Origin: JAOUFP01 sp963801505
Lineage (GTDB): Bacteria > Nitrospirota > Thermodesulfovibrionia > Thermodesulfovibrionales > UBA6898
Direction of reading: 5' to 3'
Assembly (NCBI GenBank): GCA_963801505.1
Contig: CAWDEY010000013.1
Coordinates: 8,970-72,969, forward strand
Length of the DNA: 64,000 nucleotides
The position numbers and the translations under genes were made by a program. The notes beneath the pieces are model-generated. The model ran no database searches. It had not been told where the DNA came from and saw nothing but the letters and a program-made list of their open reading frames with translations. Below are positions 1 to 8,527 of this stretch, one piece after another. How positions within the stretch are numbered: the first letter of the stretch is position 1; every line of letters begins with the position of its first letter.

Positions 1-224
1 TGGCTGGTTGTGAAAACTATGACAAGGCGATACAAGGGATTGAAAAAGGCAAAGAGTTTATAGGAAATACTGAGAAGAAGGTTGCAGAAACCAGGAAAGA
101 AGCTGAAAAAAGCATGGGAAAACTTCTCGGAAAAGAAACCGCTAAGTCTGATGATAATAAATCTGATGAACAGGAACATAAAGGAGAAAGAAGAGAAAAG
201 GATAAAGAAAAAGATAAAGATTAG
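1..224 (+). CDS. C-terminal part of a small lipoprotein (5' truncated by window)
   Basis: The open frame runs in from the left edge and stops at TAG 222-224. The first complete codons read Ala-Gly-Cys, preceded by a codon ending in TG (Leu, Met or Val), which is what a lipobox (L-A-G-C) would look like, so the mature protein probably starts at the Cys and is lipid-anchored. The mature part is about 70 residues, entirely hydrophilic, with a Lys/Glu-rich helical stretch and a very charged tail (repeated KDKEKDKD). No enzymatic motif is visible; I do not recognise the family. The lipobox reading is inference because the signal peptide lies outside the window. Confidence 0.55.
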   Translation, partial: AGCENYDKAIQGIEKGKEFIGNTEKKVAETRKEAEKSMGKLLGKETAKSDDNKSDEQEHKGERREKDKEKDKD

Positions 225-314
225 GGTAAAACAGGATATCCATCTTTTATTTCCGGAATAACAGGGTATTCAAGAAGTGTTTATAAATACTTTCAACATA
301 AGGAGGAAGAACTT

Positions 315-584
315 ATGAATTGTCCAATTTGCAATGTCGCATTACAGATGACTGAAAGACAAGGTATCGAGATAGACTACTGCCCTCAGTGCCGTGGGGT
401 ATGGCTTGATCGTGGGGAGCTTGACAAGATTATAGAACGGTCATCGTCAAATGTTCAGTCTGAAGACAGTAGAGAACGGCATGAATATGATTCAAAAGAT
501 AAGCATCATGAAGCAGATAAACATGGGCAATTTGGACAGGGCAAACACAGGAAAAAGTCCTTCTTCGAGGATTTGTTCGATTAG
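315..584 (+). CDS. small zinc-finger protein (zf-TFIIB type)
   Basis: An 89-residue protein with a good Shine-Dalgarno (AAGGAGGAAG, 300-309). The N-terminus carries CPIC at residues 3-6 and CPQC at about 23-26, followed by RGVWLDRGELDKI, the signature of the zf-TFIIB (PF13453) family of bacterial zinc-ribbon proteins. After residue 45 it becomes a charged, His/Lys-rich linker ending in FFEDLFD, also typical of this family. Its function is not established; the four Cys should bind one zinc. It sits between a lipoprotein gene and a cytochrome gene in the same direction, but nothing in the sequence links them functionally. Confidence 0.75.
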   Translation: MNCPICNVALQMTERQGIEIDYCPQCRGVWLDRGELDKIIERSSSNVQSEDSRERHEYDSKDKHHEADKHGQFGQGKHRKKSFFEDLFD

Positions 585-619
585 CACATTATAAATAGTA
601 ATGAGGAGGTATTCACATT

Positions 620-1136
620 ATGAAGAACATAATTTTAGTCTTCGGTTTGATAGCAGCACTCTGGACTTATGCTGACGCAGATGACCACAAGGAAAAGGGA
701 AATAAACATAAGGGCATTACGCCTGTTACAAATGAACTTTACAAGAAGTCATGCGGAAGCTGTCATTTTGCCTATCAGCCAGGGTTACTGCCGAAGCGTT
801 CATGGACAAAGATTATTGATACCAAAGGTGCGCATACTGGCGGTGATCTGACACTTGATAAGGCTACCAAAGAGAAAATAAGAGCATATTTGGTTCAGGA
901 GAGTGCTGATACCAGCTCATCTGAAAGGTCACGAAAAATAGTCTCATCCATACCAAGCAATTCAACCCCGGTGAGAGTTGCGGATGTGCCTTATATCCAG
1001 AAGAAACACCATGAGATTAACAAGGATATATTCAAGAGACCATCAATTAGGTTCTGCTGGCAACTGCAAGGCATGTCATAAGAGTGCTGAACAGGGGATA
1101 TATGAAGATGATGATGTTGATATTCCCGCAAAGTAA
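620..1136 (+). CDS. periplasmic diheme cytochrome c (DHC family), frameshifted
   Basis: Start ATG 620 follows a GAGGAGG ribosome site. The protein has a signal peptide (residues 1-20, ending near YADA), a first haem motif CGSCH at about residues 45-49, and then the KKHHEINKDIFKRPSI segment characteristic of diheme cytochrome c (DHC) proteins. The frame as written stops at 1081, but the second haem motif CKACH (codons 1065-1079) and the usual acidic end are encoded one frame over, down to TAA 1134-1136. Removing one A at 1049 restores a continuous protein of about 171 residues. Such proteins pass electrons in the periplasm, often with a cytochrome b561. The frameshift may be a sequencing error or a real lesion. 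Confidence 0.75.
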
Positions 1137-1144
1137 CTAAGGAT

Positions 1145-2032
1145 ATGGAAACAGAAACCATAGACAGGTCAGCAGCAATCAGAAGGGTGTTATGGATTAC
1201 CCTTTTCTGCAACATCTTTGTTTCGGGGGCAAAGGTAGCCTATGGGTACTACTCCCATTCCGTTTCGATTACTGCTGACGGTTTCCACTCCATGTTTGAC
1301 GGGGTATCGAACATAGTGGGATTTATCGGTATATATTTTGCCTCCCACCCTCCTGATGAAGACCATCCCTACGGACACAGGAAAATAGAGACAATTTTTA
1401 CCATATTCATTGGTGTAATGATGTCACTGACCTGCTTTGAGATATTCAAGCAGGTCTATGAATCTATAAAAAGTGAACCACAAGTTAATGTTACCACCCA
1501 GAGCTTCCTTATCATGATAATAACGCTTGGGATTAATATATTTGTCACGACATATGAAAAGAGGCGGGGGAAGCAACTCAACAGCGAATTCCTTATTGCT
1601 GATGCACTCCATACCAAAAGCGATATCTTTGCAACTACTGGGGTCATCATAGGGCTTATCTTTATGAAGCTGGGATTCACAAGGGCTGACACCATTGTCG
1701 GTGCAGTTGTTGGAATACTTGTGGCAAGGGCAGGGATAGGGATACTCAGGGGAGCAGCGGATGTTCTGGCAGACCGAAAACAGCTTGATCCAAAACAGAT
1801 AAAGGAAATCGTATGCGGGATAGATAATGTGGTTGATTGTCATAGAGTCCGAACAAGAGGAACCAATAGTCACATATTTTTAGATTTGCATGTCATTGTT
1901 AAACCAGAGCTATCTGTTGTAGATGGTCATAAGATAGCCCATCTTGCAGAAGAAAGGATAAAGGGAACCATAAATGCGGAGCTTGACGTGGTTGTCCATA
2001 TAGAACCACTGGGGAGTGAAGCGGATAGTTAG
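1145..2032 (+). CDS. cation diffusion facilitator (CDF) family metal efflux transporter
   Basis: A 295-residue inner-membrane protein of normal CDF length. It has a predicted six-helix membrane part (about residues 12-205) and a cytoplasmic C-terminal domain (about 210-290). Both halves of the intramembrane metal site are intact: DGFHSMFD in helix 2 and DALHTKSD in helix 5 (the HxxxD pairs). The segment HPYGHRKIE is the conserved loop between helices 2 and 3. CDF pumps export Zn, Fe, Mn or Co in exchange for protons; the exact metal cannot be read from the sequence. It starts 8 bp after the corrected cytochrome stop. A second, degenerate CDF lies at 60907-61812. Confidence 0.9.
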   Translation: METETIDRSAAIRRVLWITLFCNIFVSGAKVAYGYYSHSVSITADGFHSMFDGVSNIVGFIGIYFASHPPDEDHPYGHRKIETIFTIFIGVMMSLTCFEIFKQVYESIKSEPQVNVTTQSFLIMIITLGINIFVTTYEKRRGKQLNSEFLIADALHTKSDIFATTGVIIGLIFMKLGFTRADTIVGAVVGILVARAGIGILRGAADVLADRKQLDPKQIKEIVCGIDNVVDCHRVRTRGTNSHIFLDLHVIVKPELSVVDGHKIAHLAEERIKGTINAELDVVVHIEPLGSEADS

Positions 2033-2126
2033 AGAAGAATGCAGAGAATCTGTTGATTATTAGATCGAAGGAATTATCAAACAGCTATATTGAGAATTGG
2101 AATAAAGATTTGATCAATGGAAAATT

Positions 2127-3242
2127 ATGATGCATAAAGCCGTATACCGCTTAGACAACTATCGGATTATTGAAACTGAGAACGGCATGCTATGGTGGGA
2201 TGCTCACTTTCCTATGGCAATGCAGCGGAGGGGAAGATGTTTCGTCCTCGGTGATATTCTCATTATAGGACAACCGAGTCATGAAGAGAACGGCTACCTG
2301 ATATTGGAGTTCCATGAACAGCTGGAAAAATTACCTGTATGGAACAAGACAAGTTATTATTGTTACACTTCTAATCTGTTGAACATTGCCACTGACAGTA
2401 ATTTGTCAGAGGATCTTCTACAGCGGAAAATGTTCTTGGCGGAAATAAACAAGGCGGATAAGAAATCAATCATTGGGCTGATGTCAGGCAAGTTTCGACT
2501 CGGGCAATATCAGATTATTGTTACAGACAATGACGAAGTTGAATGGCAGGCACATGAAGGGACTAACAAGATCATCGGCGGGCGGTGTATTGTTGAATCA
2601 GACGTGCTTTTCATCGGCGCCCAAGAGTATGACAAAGGTGAGCTAAGTAAGGAAGAATTTATCAAAGAGCTGAACCAATTACTGCAATGGGACAATACAT
2701 TCGCCTGGTGTAAGAGTATGGTTTTGCAGGCCTGCCAGCCGCAACAACAAACGAAGGAATTCCGGACTGCGAGCCTGAGTATAAATCCCCCAAAGTGTTC
2801 CTTTAACAAGCAACACTCTGTATCCTTTCAAAACATAAACACAGGAACAGTTAAGCAATTAATAAGGTCGGGATTCATTTCGCTTAAAGCATTATGGCTA
2901 CGCATACAGTCGGGAAAATTCCGGATGAAGTATTTAATACATCAAAGAGAGGTGGGCCGGACTGCCAGTTTGAATATAAATACAAGGGAGTGTTTACTCA
3001 ATAAACAACCTTCTGTATCCTTCCAAGACAAATACAAAGGAACAGTTGCTCGTTTTTTAAAGTCAGGTTTCACATGGCTTAAAGCATTATGGCTACACAT
3101 ACGACCGGGAAAGCTTCGGTTGAAGCACTTAACATCTCTAGTCGTAGCTGTTTTTTTGCTGCTACTTGTAATTCTCCTATACTCAGCAGAAAGGAAATTG
3201 CATCGGTCTCACTTGGCAAAGGATCATCATCACGAACCATAG
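2127..3242 (+). CDS. repeat-built protein with a C-terminal membrane anchor, function unknown
   Basis: A 371-residue protein that I do not recognise. It consists of two different internal duplications. Residues about 8-80 and 125-195 are two copies of a small domain (pattern: Y-x-I-I-x-T-E/D-N, then G-R-C-x-V/x-x-D-x-L-x-I-G, then E-F-x-x-x-L-x-x-L-x-x-W-x-x-T-x-x-x-C). Residues about 213-270 and 280-336 are two copies of a second unit (RTASL-x-IN ... SVSFQ ... GTV ... SGF-x-x-LKALWL-x-I-x-x-GK-x-R-x-K). One hydrophobic helix follows (about 337-356) and then a short His-rich tail, so it may be tail-anchored with the repeats in the cytoplasm. A protein-like +1 frame continues to TGA 3328-3330, so the C-terminus could be frameshifted. 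Confidence 0.7.
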   Translation: MMHKAVYRLDNYRIIETENGMLWWDAHFPMAMQRRGRCFVLGDILIIGQPSHEENGYLILEFHEQLEKLPVWNKTSYYCYTSNLLNIATDSNLSEDLLQRKMFLAEINKADKKSIIGLMSGKFRLGQYQIIVTDNDEVEWQAHEGTNKIIGGRCIVESDVLFIGAQEYDKGELSKEEFIKELNQLLQWDNTFAWCKSMVLQACQPQQQTKEFRTASLSINPPKCSFNKQHSVSFQNINTGTVKQLIRSGFISLKALWLRIQSGKFRMKYLIHQREVGRTASLNINTRECLLNKQPSVSFQDKYKGTVARFLKSGFTWLKALWLHIRPGKLRLKHLTSLVVAVFLLLLVILLYSAERKLHRSHLAKDHHHEP

Positions 3243-3719
3243 AAAAGTTCATGACCGTAAGTTGTATGTTGTGGATCCTGATTATGTAAGGCAGTCTATG
3301 AAAGGATCGAGCCGTGTGTCGGGAAACTGACAAGCAAGCCTCTCATAGGGCTGGAGTTCAGTAATGAATCCTGACTGTCAAACCATAGTTTTATTTTCTT
3401 GAAAAGCATTTAGTTAGCGCACGCAAAACCCCTAGACAAAAATGCACCGCCACTTTTCGTGCTGTCTCAGACAGATGTTACGACCAGTTTTTCACAGCGA
3501 GGCAACGGAACTGCCTGAGGACTGATGCGACGAGGTGGAAAGCTCCATATGGCCAGATTTCGCCCACTTCGGGACGAACTCCTCAGTTATCGAATATGGA
3601 AACCGTTACCGAGTACTGTGAGCAAGCAACTGTCCCTAATGAAGTGTTCTGGGGAGCAGTCTGGGGACACAAATACTTTACATAATCAAGATAAAATCCT
3701 TTAAAATAAAATGCATAAT
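3243..3719. other. gene-free stretch between the repeat protein and ssrA
   Basis: No gene recognised. The first 90 bases hold a protein-like +1 frame (KVHDRKLYVVDPDYVRQ region) that may be a frameshifted end of the preceding gene. The part at about 3600-3680 contains GGGGACACAAATAC-type text (CTGTCCC/GGGGACA) that resembles sequence often left beside old insertion elements, but no transposase or terminal repeat can be read. Confidence 0.3.
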
Positions 3720-4067
3720 TGGTGGAGGCGGCGGGAATCGAACCCGCGTCCGAAAGCACTACTCTTATGCTTCTACATGTGTAGACTGTCTTTTCAGTTT
3801 TCAGACTTCAGGACGCTGACAGACAGGCTTCGAGAAATCCAATCTCCCTTAGTTTCGCAAAAAGGTCAGGAGCCGTCCCCTTCTGCTAGCCTGCTGATCG
3901 TCGCTATCCCCGGGACACAGGCGATCCCAAAGTAGCGAGCTGCTTTAATTAAGCAGCGAGTGCCAGTTCGTTGTTGGCGTTTGTGATTTTTTCCACCTTT
4001 TTACGTGGTGATGGAGCCACGACATGCAACATAAGCCTCATAACCCCCGTCGAGCCCATTCGCCCCC
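3720..4067 (-). ncRNA. ssrA: tmRNA (transfer-messenger RNA)
   Basis: On the minus strand the 5' end GGGGGCGAATGGGCTCGACG and the 3' end CGGACGCGGGTTCGATTCC...CGCCTCCACCA form the tRNA-like domain: GGGGGCG pairs with CGCCTCC (one G-U) and the CCA is encoded. The RNA is about 348 nt. The tag frame ends ...GAACTGGCACTCGCTGCT-TAA with the stop at 3949-3951, giving the tag ending ANNELALAA; if translation resumes on ACA at 3982-3984 the tag is TNANNELALAA. The RNA rescues stalled ribosomes and marks the nascent chain for ClpXP-type proteases. It sits 29 bp downstream of smpB on the same strand. Confidence 0.95.
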
Positions 4068-4096
4068 AAAGGTTGCTTATATATTATTATAGCATA

Positions 4097-4540
4097 TCAG
4101 CGGCTTTTCATGGCGCGTTCTATCTCTCTGTCGGCCTCTCTCTTTTTTATGCTGTCCCTCTTTTCATACTGTTTTTTGCCCTTTGCAAGTCCGATCTCGA
4201 CCTTTACGTAAGAGCCTTTAAAGTATAGCTTCAAGGGAATGAGAGAATACCCTTTCTGGGCCGCCTTCTCCTGGACCCTGATTATCTCTTTTTTATGGAG
4301 CAGGAGCTTCCTGGTCCTGAGAGGGTCGTGGTTCATGATATTGCCGTGGGTATAAGGGCTGATATGGCAATTCAGTAGGAAGGCAGCTGCGTCTTTTACT
4401 ATGACATAACTGTCTTTGAGATTTGCTTTGCCGTCACGCAATGATTTGACCTCAGTGCCGGTGAGCAGTATACCTGCCTCAAGGGTCTCTTCAATGGTAT
4501 AGTCGTGATAGGCCTTTCTGTTTTGAGCTACGATTTTCAT
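4097..4540 (-). CDS. smpB: SsrA-binding protein
   Basis: A 147-residue protein of normal SmpB length. It begins with the conserved NRKAYHDYTIEETLEAGI and the GTEVKSLRDGKANLKDSYV signature, includes HISPYTHGN and RTRKLLLHKKEI, and ends in the basic tail (KREADREIERAMKSR) that enters the mRNA channel. SmpB binds the tRNA-like part of tmRNA and delivers it to stalled ribosomes. The tmRNA gene lies directly downstream on the same strand, so the two partners are physically linked and may be cotranscribed. There is no clear ribosome site before ATG 4540; a TAGAAT hexamer lies just upstream, so a very short leader is possible. Confidence 0.97.
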   Translation of the reverse strand: MKIVAQNRKAYHDYTIEETLEAGILLTGTEVKSLRDGKANLKDSYVIVKDAAAFLLNCHISPYTHGNIMNHDPLRTRKLLLHKKEIIRVQEKAAQKGYSLIPLKLYFKGSYVKVEIGLAKGKKQYEKRDSIKKREADREIERAMKSR

Positions 4541-4618
4541 TTAAAATTCTAACATGCCCTTTGAGTAAATGAAAAGAAACGTAGAATTGTAAGCATTCAG
4601 TGAATGGTTGCTGTTTCA

Positions 4619-4697
4619 AAAAAAGTCCTCCTTCCTTCCCTTTGTCAAAGGGAGGGACAATTACCCTCTTTGGAAAAGAGGGGCGGGGGGAGATTTT
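4619..4697. repeat. dispersed palindromic element, CCCTTTGNCAAAGGG family, copy 1
   Basis: Two adjacent hairpins (CCCTTTGTCAAAGGGAGGG and CCCTCTTTGGAAAAGAGGGG) inside a block that begins and ends with AAAAGTCC/AGATTTT-like ends. A second copy in the opposite orientation lies at 42801-42879 and a fragment near 33215-33255. It is non-coding and MITE-like; no transposase is nearby. Confidence 0.7.
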
Positions 4698-4817
4698 ATG
4701 GAAATCGAAGATTTTATGACAATTTTCAACCCGTAACTGAGGGGATGCCGGGTCCTTCAATTTCTCTTTCATGAAATGTCTCTGAACTGTTAATATTACA
4801 AGAAAAAAAAGGCAAAT

Positions 4818-5768
4818 ATGACAAAAGCAAAGATCCTTCTTGTAGAGGACAGCGAAGCCCAGGCAGGGATTACAACAGAAGACCTTCAAAAAAATGGCTA
4901 TGAGGTGGTATGGGCCACCGACGGTGTCTCCGCAATCAAAGCCGTTATTACAACGCTGCCTGATGTAGTCCTGCTTGACCTTATCCTGCCCGGCATGAGC
5001 GGCATAGAGGTCTGCAGATGGATAAAACACAACAATGATACGAAGGGCATTCCTGTGATTATGCTTACGTCACTGAGTTCAGTGGATGAAAAGGCCTCGG
5101 GGATCAGGGCCGGGGCCGATGATTACCTCTCAAAACCTTACAACGACATAGAACTCAATGCGAAAATCTATGCTGCACTAAGGACAAAGGCCCTTCAGGA
5201 TGAATTAAGACAGAAAAACAGGCAACTGAGCGAACTTCTGGCAAAGGTGGAGGCCCTGGCGATCACGGACTCTGTGACCGGACTCTATAACAGAAGACAA
5301 CTCGAAACAGTGCTTGAGGCTGAATGGAAAAAAGCTAAGCGATATAACCAACCTGTTTCCTGTCTTCTGATAGACATTGACTTTTTTAAAGCAATCAACG
5401 ATACCTATGGACACAAAGCAGGGGACCTGGCCCTTGTTGAAATCGCAAATGTCCTAAGGAACAGCGTCAGGGACGTTGATACCGTAGGCCGATGGGGTGG
5501 AGAGGAATTTATGGCGATTCTGCCTTTTTCAAACAAAGACCAGGGATTGATAGTTGCACAAAGGATACTGGAGAAAGTTTCCTTCCATGAGTTTTCGCAA
5601 TTGCCTGACAAACACATTACCGTCAGTATCGGGCTTTCCTGCTCGAACCCGTCGCTTAATACAAAAGACGAATTTATCGAAGCATCAGACAGGGCACTCT
5701 ATGAAGCAAAGAGAAATGGCCGGAACAGGATAGAGTGCTTTACTGAAATAGACCTGGAGCGCTCATGA
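4818..5768 (+). CDS. response regulator with GGDEF domain (diguanylate cyclase, PleD-like)
   Basis: A 316-residue protein. Residues 1-125 are a receiver domain: acidic pair at LVEDSE, phosphoacceptor Asp in LLDLILPGMSG, and the Lys in LSKPYND. A short coiled linker (about 126-150) leads to a GGDEF domain (about 155-310) with ITDSVTGLYNRR, DIDFFKAINDTYGH and the active-site loop RWGGEEF. RDVD sits five residues before GGEEF, an intact I-site for product inhibition. It should make cyclic-di-GMP when phosphorylated. Its stop overlaps the start of the radical SAM gene (ATGA), so the two are translationally coupled. Confidence 0.93.
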   Translation: MTKAKILLVEDSEAQAGITTEDLQKNGYEVVWATDGVSAIKAVITTLPDVVLLDLILPGMSGIEVCRWIKHNNDTKGIPVIMLTSLSSVDEKASGIRAGADDYLSKPYNDIELNAKIYAALRTKALQDELRQKNRQLSELLAKVEALAITDSVTGLYNRRQLETVLEAEWKKAKRYNQPVSCLLIDIDFFKAINDTYGHKAGDLALVEIANVLRNSVRDVDTVGRWGGEEFMAILPFSNKDQGLIVAQRILEKVSFHEFSQLPDKHITVSIGLSCSNPSLNTKDEFIEASDRALYEAKRNGRNRIECFTEIDLERS

Positions 5769-7397
5769 ACAGAAGGCTCGTTGACAAGGCAAACTATCTG
5801 CTTTCAAAGGAAAAGGGGACTGTATTTAAAGACCCCGGCGGCAAAATCAATATCGCCCTGGCGTATCCGAACAAATATTCTGTTGGCATGTCGAGTCTTG
5901 GGTTTCAGGGTATATACGGCTATTTAAACAGTATGAACGATGTTGTGTGCGAGAGGGTCTTTCTGCCTGATGAAGCTGATATTGATCAGTACATAAGGAC
6001 TAACACCAGGATCTTCTCCCTTGAATCAAAGAGGACACTGGAGAAGTTTGATATCCTGGCCTTTTCAGTATCCTTTGAAAACGACTATCCAAATGTCGTA
6101 AAGATGCTGAAACTGGCAAAAATCAAGGTCAGGAGCGCCGAGAGGGGCAAATATCCCCCCCTTGTGATTATGGGCGGTGTATGCGCCTTTTATAATCCTG
6201 AGCCCCTGTCGGGGTTTATTGATGTCTGCTTTACAGGAGAGGCAGAGGACATGCTCAGGGAATTCCTCTCTGAGTACAGAAGTCACAGGGGAAAAACAGA
6301 ACTGCTGGAGCGGCTTTTAACTCATGACGGCATATATGTCCCGGCCTGTTATTCAGTTGACTATGACGCTGAAGGAAGCATCCTGCGCAGAAACGTAAAA
6401 GATAACGCCCCTGCTGTTATCAGGAAGCAGACTGTCCCTGACATTTCGAAGTCTTTCATGAAGTCTGCCATTACGACCCCTGAGATCGAGTTTTCGGACA
6501 TGTATCTGCTCGAGGCAATGCGCGGATGTCCCATGGTCCTGCAGGTTCTGTCTGGCAGGGCATATCTATAATCCCCCGAGAAAAAAGGATTTTGAAGTGC
6601 TCAAGGCAGAGATAGGGGAGGCCCTGAAAATGACCAGGAGGGTCGGGCTGATAGGCCCGTCACTTACCGATTATCCCCATGCAGAAGAGGTCCTCATGAT
6701 GGAGGGCGTTGATTTTTCCATTACTTCTTTGCGCGCCAATATAAAGAGCGCAAGGATCGCTGCCTTGATGAAAGGCCATAAGAGTGTTTCCATAGCCCCT
6801 GAGGCAGGCACTGAAAGACTCAGAAAGGTCATCAATAAAAGGATCACGGAAGAGGACATTCTCGATACTGCCAAACGTATCCTGGAAGGTGACATCGAGA
6901 CCTTACGCCTGTATTTCATGATAGGTCTTCCAACAGAGACAAGGGAGGACATTTCAGGGATTATCGAGCTGGCAAAGAAGATACGCGCGAATTCTAAAAA
7001 AGGTTATATCAACCTGAGCGTCAGCACCTTTGTCCCTAAGCCTTTTACGCCTTTTCAGTGGCACCCCATGCTGCCTCTTAAGGAGGTCAAGGAAAGGTTA
7101 AAGATGATTAAGAAAGGGCTCATGGCGGAAAAGGGCATGAGGGTGTTTCATGATGTTCCGAAATACGCGTATATGCAGGCCCTGTTTGCCTCCGGAGACA
7201 GGAGGACAGGAGAGCTCATAGAGCGTATGGCTTCAGGCGACGACCTTGCGGTAAAAGACAAGTCCTTTGAAAGCGCCCTGGACTTTTTTGTCTTCAGAAA
7301 AAAAGATATCTCAGAGAATCTCCCCTGGGACTTTATAGACGCAGGTGTATCAAAGGAAAGGCTCTGGGAAGAGTATCAGAAGGCGATTCAGACATGA
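5765..7397 (+). CDS. B12-binding radical SAM protein, frameshifted at the Fe-S cluster motif
   Basis: Two adjacent open frames (5765-6571 and about 6572-7397) together encode one radical SAM enzyme of about 543 residues. The N-terminal part (about 1-190) resembles the B12-binding-like domain of the TIGR03960-type proteins (NIALAYPNKYSVGMSSLGFQG, ERVFLPDEADID, IMGGVCAFYNPEPLSGFID). The frame breaks exactly at the cluster motif: the text reads EAMRGCP and, one base over, WSCRFC. Removing one A at 6533 restores RGCPWSCRFCLAGHIYNPPR with the CxxxCxxC ligands. The second half contains SIAPEAGTERLRKVINKRI, typical of this family. The substrate is unknown. Confidence 0.85.
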
Positions 7398-7411
7398 AAG
7401 AAAGGGCATTT

Positions 7412-7567
7412 TTCACCACAGAGACGCAGAGTACGCAGAGAGTATAATTATATATTTCTTCTGAGAGGTCAGAAATATATAAACTGCCATGAAGATGATT
7501 TTTTGTTTTCAGGCTTCAACGGAAAAAATATTTTGACCTCTGCGCTCTCTGTGCCTCTGCGGTGAAT
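7412..7567. repeat. CCACAGAG palindromic element, copy E1
   Basis: A ~155-bp inverted-repeat element. The left arm reads TTCACCACAGAGACGCAGAG, the right arm ends CTCTGTGCCTCTGCGGTGAA; the AT-rich middle is unrelated between copies. It lies just after the radical SAM stop. Five related elements occur at 16001, 17760, 25863, 27837 and 28747. Confidence 0.8.
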
Positions 7568-7929
7568 TTCTTCTGCACTTTTTTCTTTACACCAGTTCAT
7601 AATTTCTATTAAACTTCCGCCAGGGGATAAGCAGTATAAAATTCCCCATTATTTAACCAGGTATGGATCTCACAAAGTCACGTTGCAGGAACATGGTGCC
7701 CAGGAATATGGTGGTATCCAGCGCTGGACTGGACACTGGTCGGCGACGCCACTTGAAAAGCATATACATGTAGATGAAGGATGATAAGAAATGAACATTA
7801 AAAAGTATATACAGGTAGATACAAGGTCGGCTATACGGGTATATACATGCATATACATATAGACGCCAGTATCTATATATAGATGCAAGCTTCTAACTGC
7901 TTAATAACTGGTTATCTTTCTGACGAAAT
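7568..7929. other. AT-rich gene-free stretch with degenerate TATACANGTAGA repeats
   Basis: No gene is visible. Between 7760 and 7890 the sequence repeats variants of a short motif (ATACATGTAGAT, ATACAGGTAGAT, ATACGGGTATATACATGCATATACATATAGA), separated by unequal spacers. The base composition is lower in GC than the neighbours. The stretch lies between a housekeeping-like operon and a toxin-antitoxin/remnant cluster, which suggests an accessory insertion point. Confidence 0.4.
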
Positions 7930-8055
7930 ATGAAGACGTCAATCAAATGTATATACTGCCTTGAAGAAAAGCCATTTAATTGCTATAAGAACACGGAGCA
8001 TTTCAGGGCTACACGGGCTATTGGTATGGACTCTATATCTATGATTCAAGTATAA
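7930..8055 (+). pseudogene. possible remnant of an HNH-type protein N-terminus
   Basis: A 41-residue frame starting MKTSIKCIYCLEEKPFNCY and containing KNTEHFRATRAIG before a stop. The C-x2-C ... K ... EH spacing resembles the first zinc/HNH half of many bacterial HNH endonuclease-like proteins (usually CxxC ... EHV-P-x-x-(F/L)G). Nothing downstream continues the domain in any frame I could follow. I treat it as a degraded fragment; the family call is weak. Confidence 0.25.
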
Positions 8056-8195
8056 ATGAGCATGAACGCCCCAAGCATGTGAGGCCGTTTGCATATGGCT
8101 TTCACCATGGGGCCTTTTATTTCCTGTGTTCAACAATGCTCTATTATAGGTTCGCTGTGATTAGCAGGATAACGTTGCCCCTCTCGTAATATCTC

Positions 8196-8224
8196 TTGAC
8201 GATAATATCCAGTTGAGATAATAT
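8196..8224 (+). promoter_or_regulatory. promoter and putative operator of higBA
   Basis: TTGACG (8196-8201) is followed after 17 bp by TAATAT (8219-8224). The octamer GATAATAT occurs twice, 8201-8208 and 8217-8224, 16 bp apart and overlapping the promoter, a plausible operator for the HigA repressor. The -10 lies only 6 bp before the higB ATG and no ribosome site is visible, so the transcript may be leaderless. Confidence 0.55.
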
Positions 8225-8230
8225 ATACCA

Positions 8231-8512
8231 ATGATCAAATCCTTCAAAAGCAAGGAGGCGGAAAAATTGTTTCAGGGCCGGTTCTCCTCGAAATTGCCGC
8301 AGGCAATTCAACGTTCTGCCGCAATAAAACTTGAAGTGCTTAACGCTGCAACCCTCCTTGAAACACTGCGAGTCCCGCCGTCCAATTATCTGGAGGAGTT
8401 GCAGGGAGACAGAAAGGGGCAGCACAGCATTCGTATCAATAAGCAGTGGAGAATTTGTTTTATATGGAAAGGCAACGATGCCTTTGATGTTGAAATCGTC
8501 GATTACCATTAG
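8231..8512 (+). CDS. higB: HigB/RelE-type toxin (mRNA interferase)
   Basis: A 93-residue protein of typical HigB length. It has the family pattern IKSFKSKEAEKLF near the N-terminus, L-x-x-L-x-x-P-P-S-N-x-L-x-x-L-x-G-D-R in the middle, and the C-terminal strand GQHSIRINKQWRICFIWKGNDAFDVEIVDYH. HigB toxins cleave mRNA on translating ribosomes. The toxin gene precedes the antitoxin gene by 15 bp, the order typical of hig modules. A promoter with a repeated octamer lies immediately upstream. Confidence 0.93.
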   Translation: MIKSFKSKEAEKLFQGRFSSKLPQAIQRSAAIKLEVLNAATLLETLRVPPSNYLEELQGDRKGQHSIRINKQWRICFIWKGNDAFDVEIVDYH

Positions 8513-8527
8513 AGAGGTGAGAACAAT

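Noticed and set aside
3600..3720. Remnant insertion sequence before ssrA
   Set aside because: The GGGGACA text is suggestive, but no transposase fragment, terminal inverted repeat or target duplication could be read.
5765..6571. A standalone B12-binding protein separate from the radical SAM frame downstream
   Set aside because: The break falls in the CxxxCxxC motif and a one-base correction gives one continuous enzyme of usual length.
7412..7567. The CCACAGAG elements as a CRISPR array or tRNA-like structures
   Set aside because: They are single dispersed inverted repeats of about 155 bp, never in tandem with regular spacers, and fold as long hairpins rather than cloverleaves.
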